A stretch of 15,000 nt of DNA, from NCBI GenBank assembly GCA_018398765.1, contig JAHBMJ010004965.1:1-15000 (forward strand), written 5' to 3'. Source of the DNA: Chromera velia (Eukaryota > Sar > Chromeraceae). This document shows positions 14,949-15,000 of this stretch, piece after piece. Each line of letters opens with the position of its first letter. Positions within the stretch are counted from its first letter, which is position 1. Made by a program: the position numbers and the translations under genes. The notes under the pieces are model-generated. The model was not told the origin of the DNA, searched no databases, and was given only the letters and a program-made list of their open reading frames with translations.

Positions 14949-15000
14949 CCTGCCAATGGCCGGAGAACGACCCCGGTCTACGGAGAGAACAAGGCAAAGA
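14949..15000 (-). other. Sequence upstream of the proposed TRAPPC11 start
   Basis: On the minus strand the TRAPPC11 frame stays open to the window edge. Two acceptor-like sites are present (tctctccgtag, and ggcag just before the ATG). The ATG could therefore be the true start in a short 5' UTR, or an internal methionine after an upstream intron. The family usually begins only a few residues before LPVVAIVG, which favours the ATG. Confidence 0.45.

Overview
This is nuclear DNA of a eukaryote. Two protein-coding genes with many GT-AG introns lie tail to tail, separated by about 1.8 kb of repeats and AT-rich sequence. There are no bacterial-style operons, RNA genes or CRISPR arrays. The intron-dense genes, abundant simple repeats, TGCATGCAG motifs and moderately divergent actin suggest an alveolate, possibly a chromerid alga such as Chromera. 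That placement is an inference from style, not from a marker gene.

Left part (1-1940, + strand): the 3' half of a conventional actin or close actin paralogue, in four visible exons (624-725, 1001-1075, 1313-1557, 1820-1940) ending in TGA. The exons encoding roughly the first 210 residues are not in the window. The third visible exon has an in-frame 51-bp tandem duplication that repeats 17 residues just after the GGTTM nucleotide-binding motif, and the splice junction before YSVWIGGS changes a normally conserved lysine to aspartate.

Middle (1941-3716): no convincing gene. It starts with simple repeats and then changes abruptly to an AT-rich island (about 2560-3660) with short direct repeats, an imperfect hairpin and an ATCA microsatellite. 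It could be a decayed mobile element or an organelle-derived insertion.

Right part (about 3717-14948, - strand): an apparently near-complete gene for the TRAPP complex subunit TRAPPC11 (foie gras/gryzun family), reconstructed here as about 22 exons plus a tentative 3' end. Intron phases agree across every junction proposed. The N-terminal region, the foie gras helical region (exons 4-13) and the gryzun-type beta-rich C-terminal region (exons 21-22) can all be recognised. The product would be about 1,775 residues before the uncertain tail, longer than the roughly 1,130 residues of animal TRAPPC11, because of Gly/Ser/Pro-rich insertions. In other eukaryotes TRAPPC11 is part of TRAPP III, which works in ER-to-Golgi traffic and autophagy. 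The two genes are unrelated neighbours.

Most unusual points: many 5' splice sites read GTC rather than GTA/GTG (often GTCAGT), microsatellites abut splice sites, two microexons (31 and 35 nt) are inferred, and the 9-mer TGCATGCAG recurs, twice as the actin splice acceptor itself. I found no convincing new biological system.
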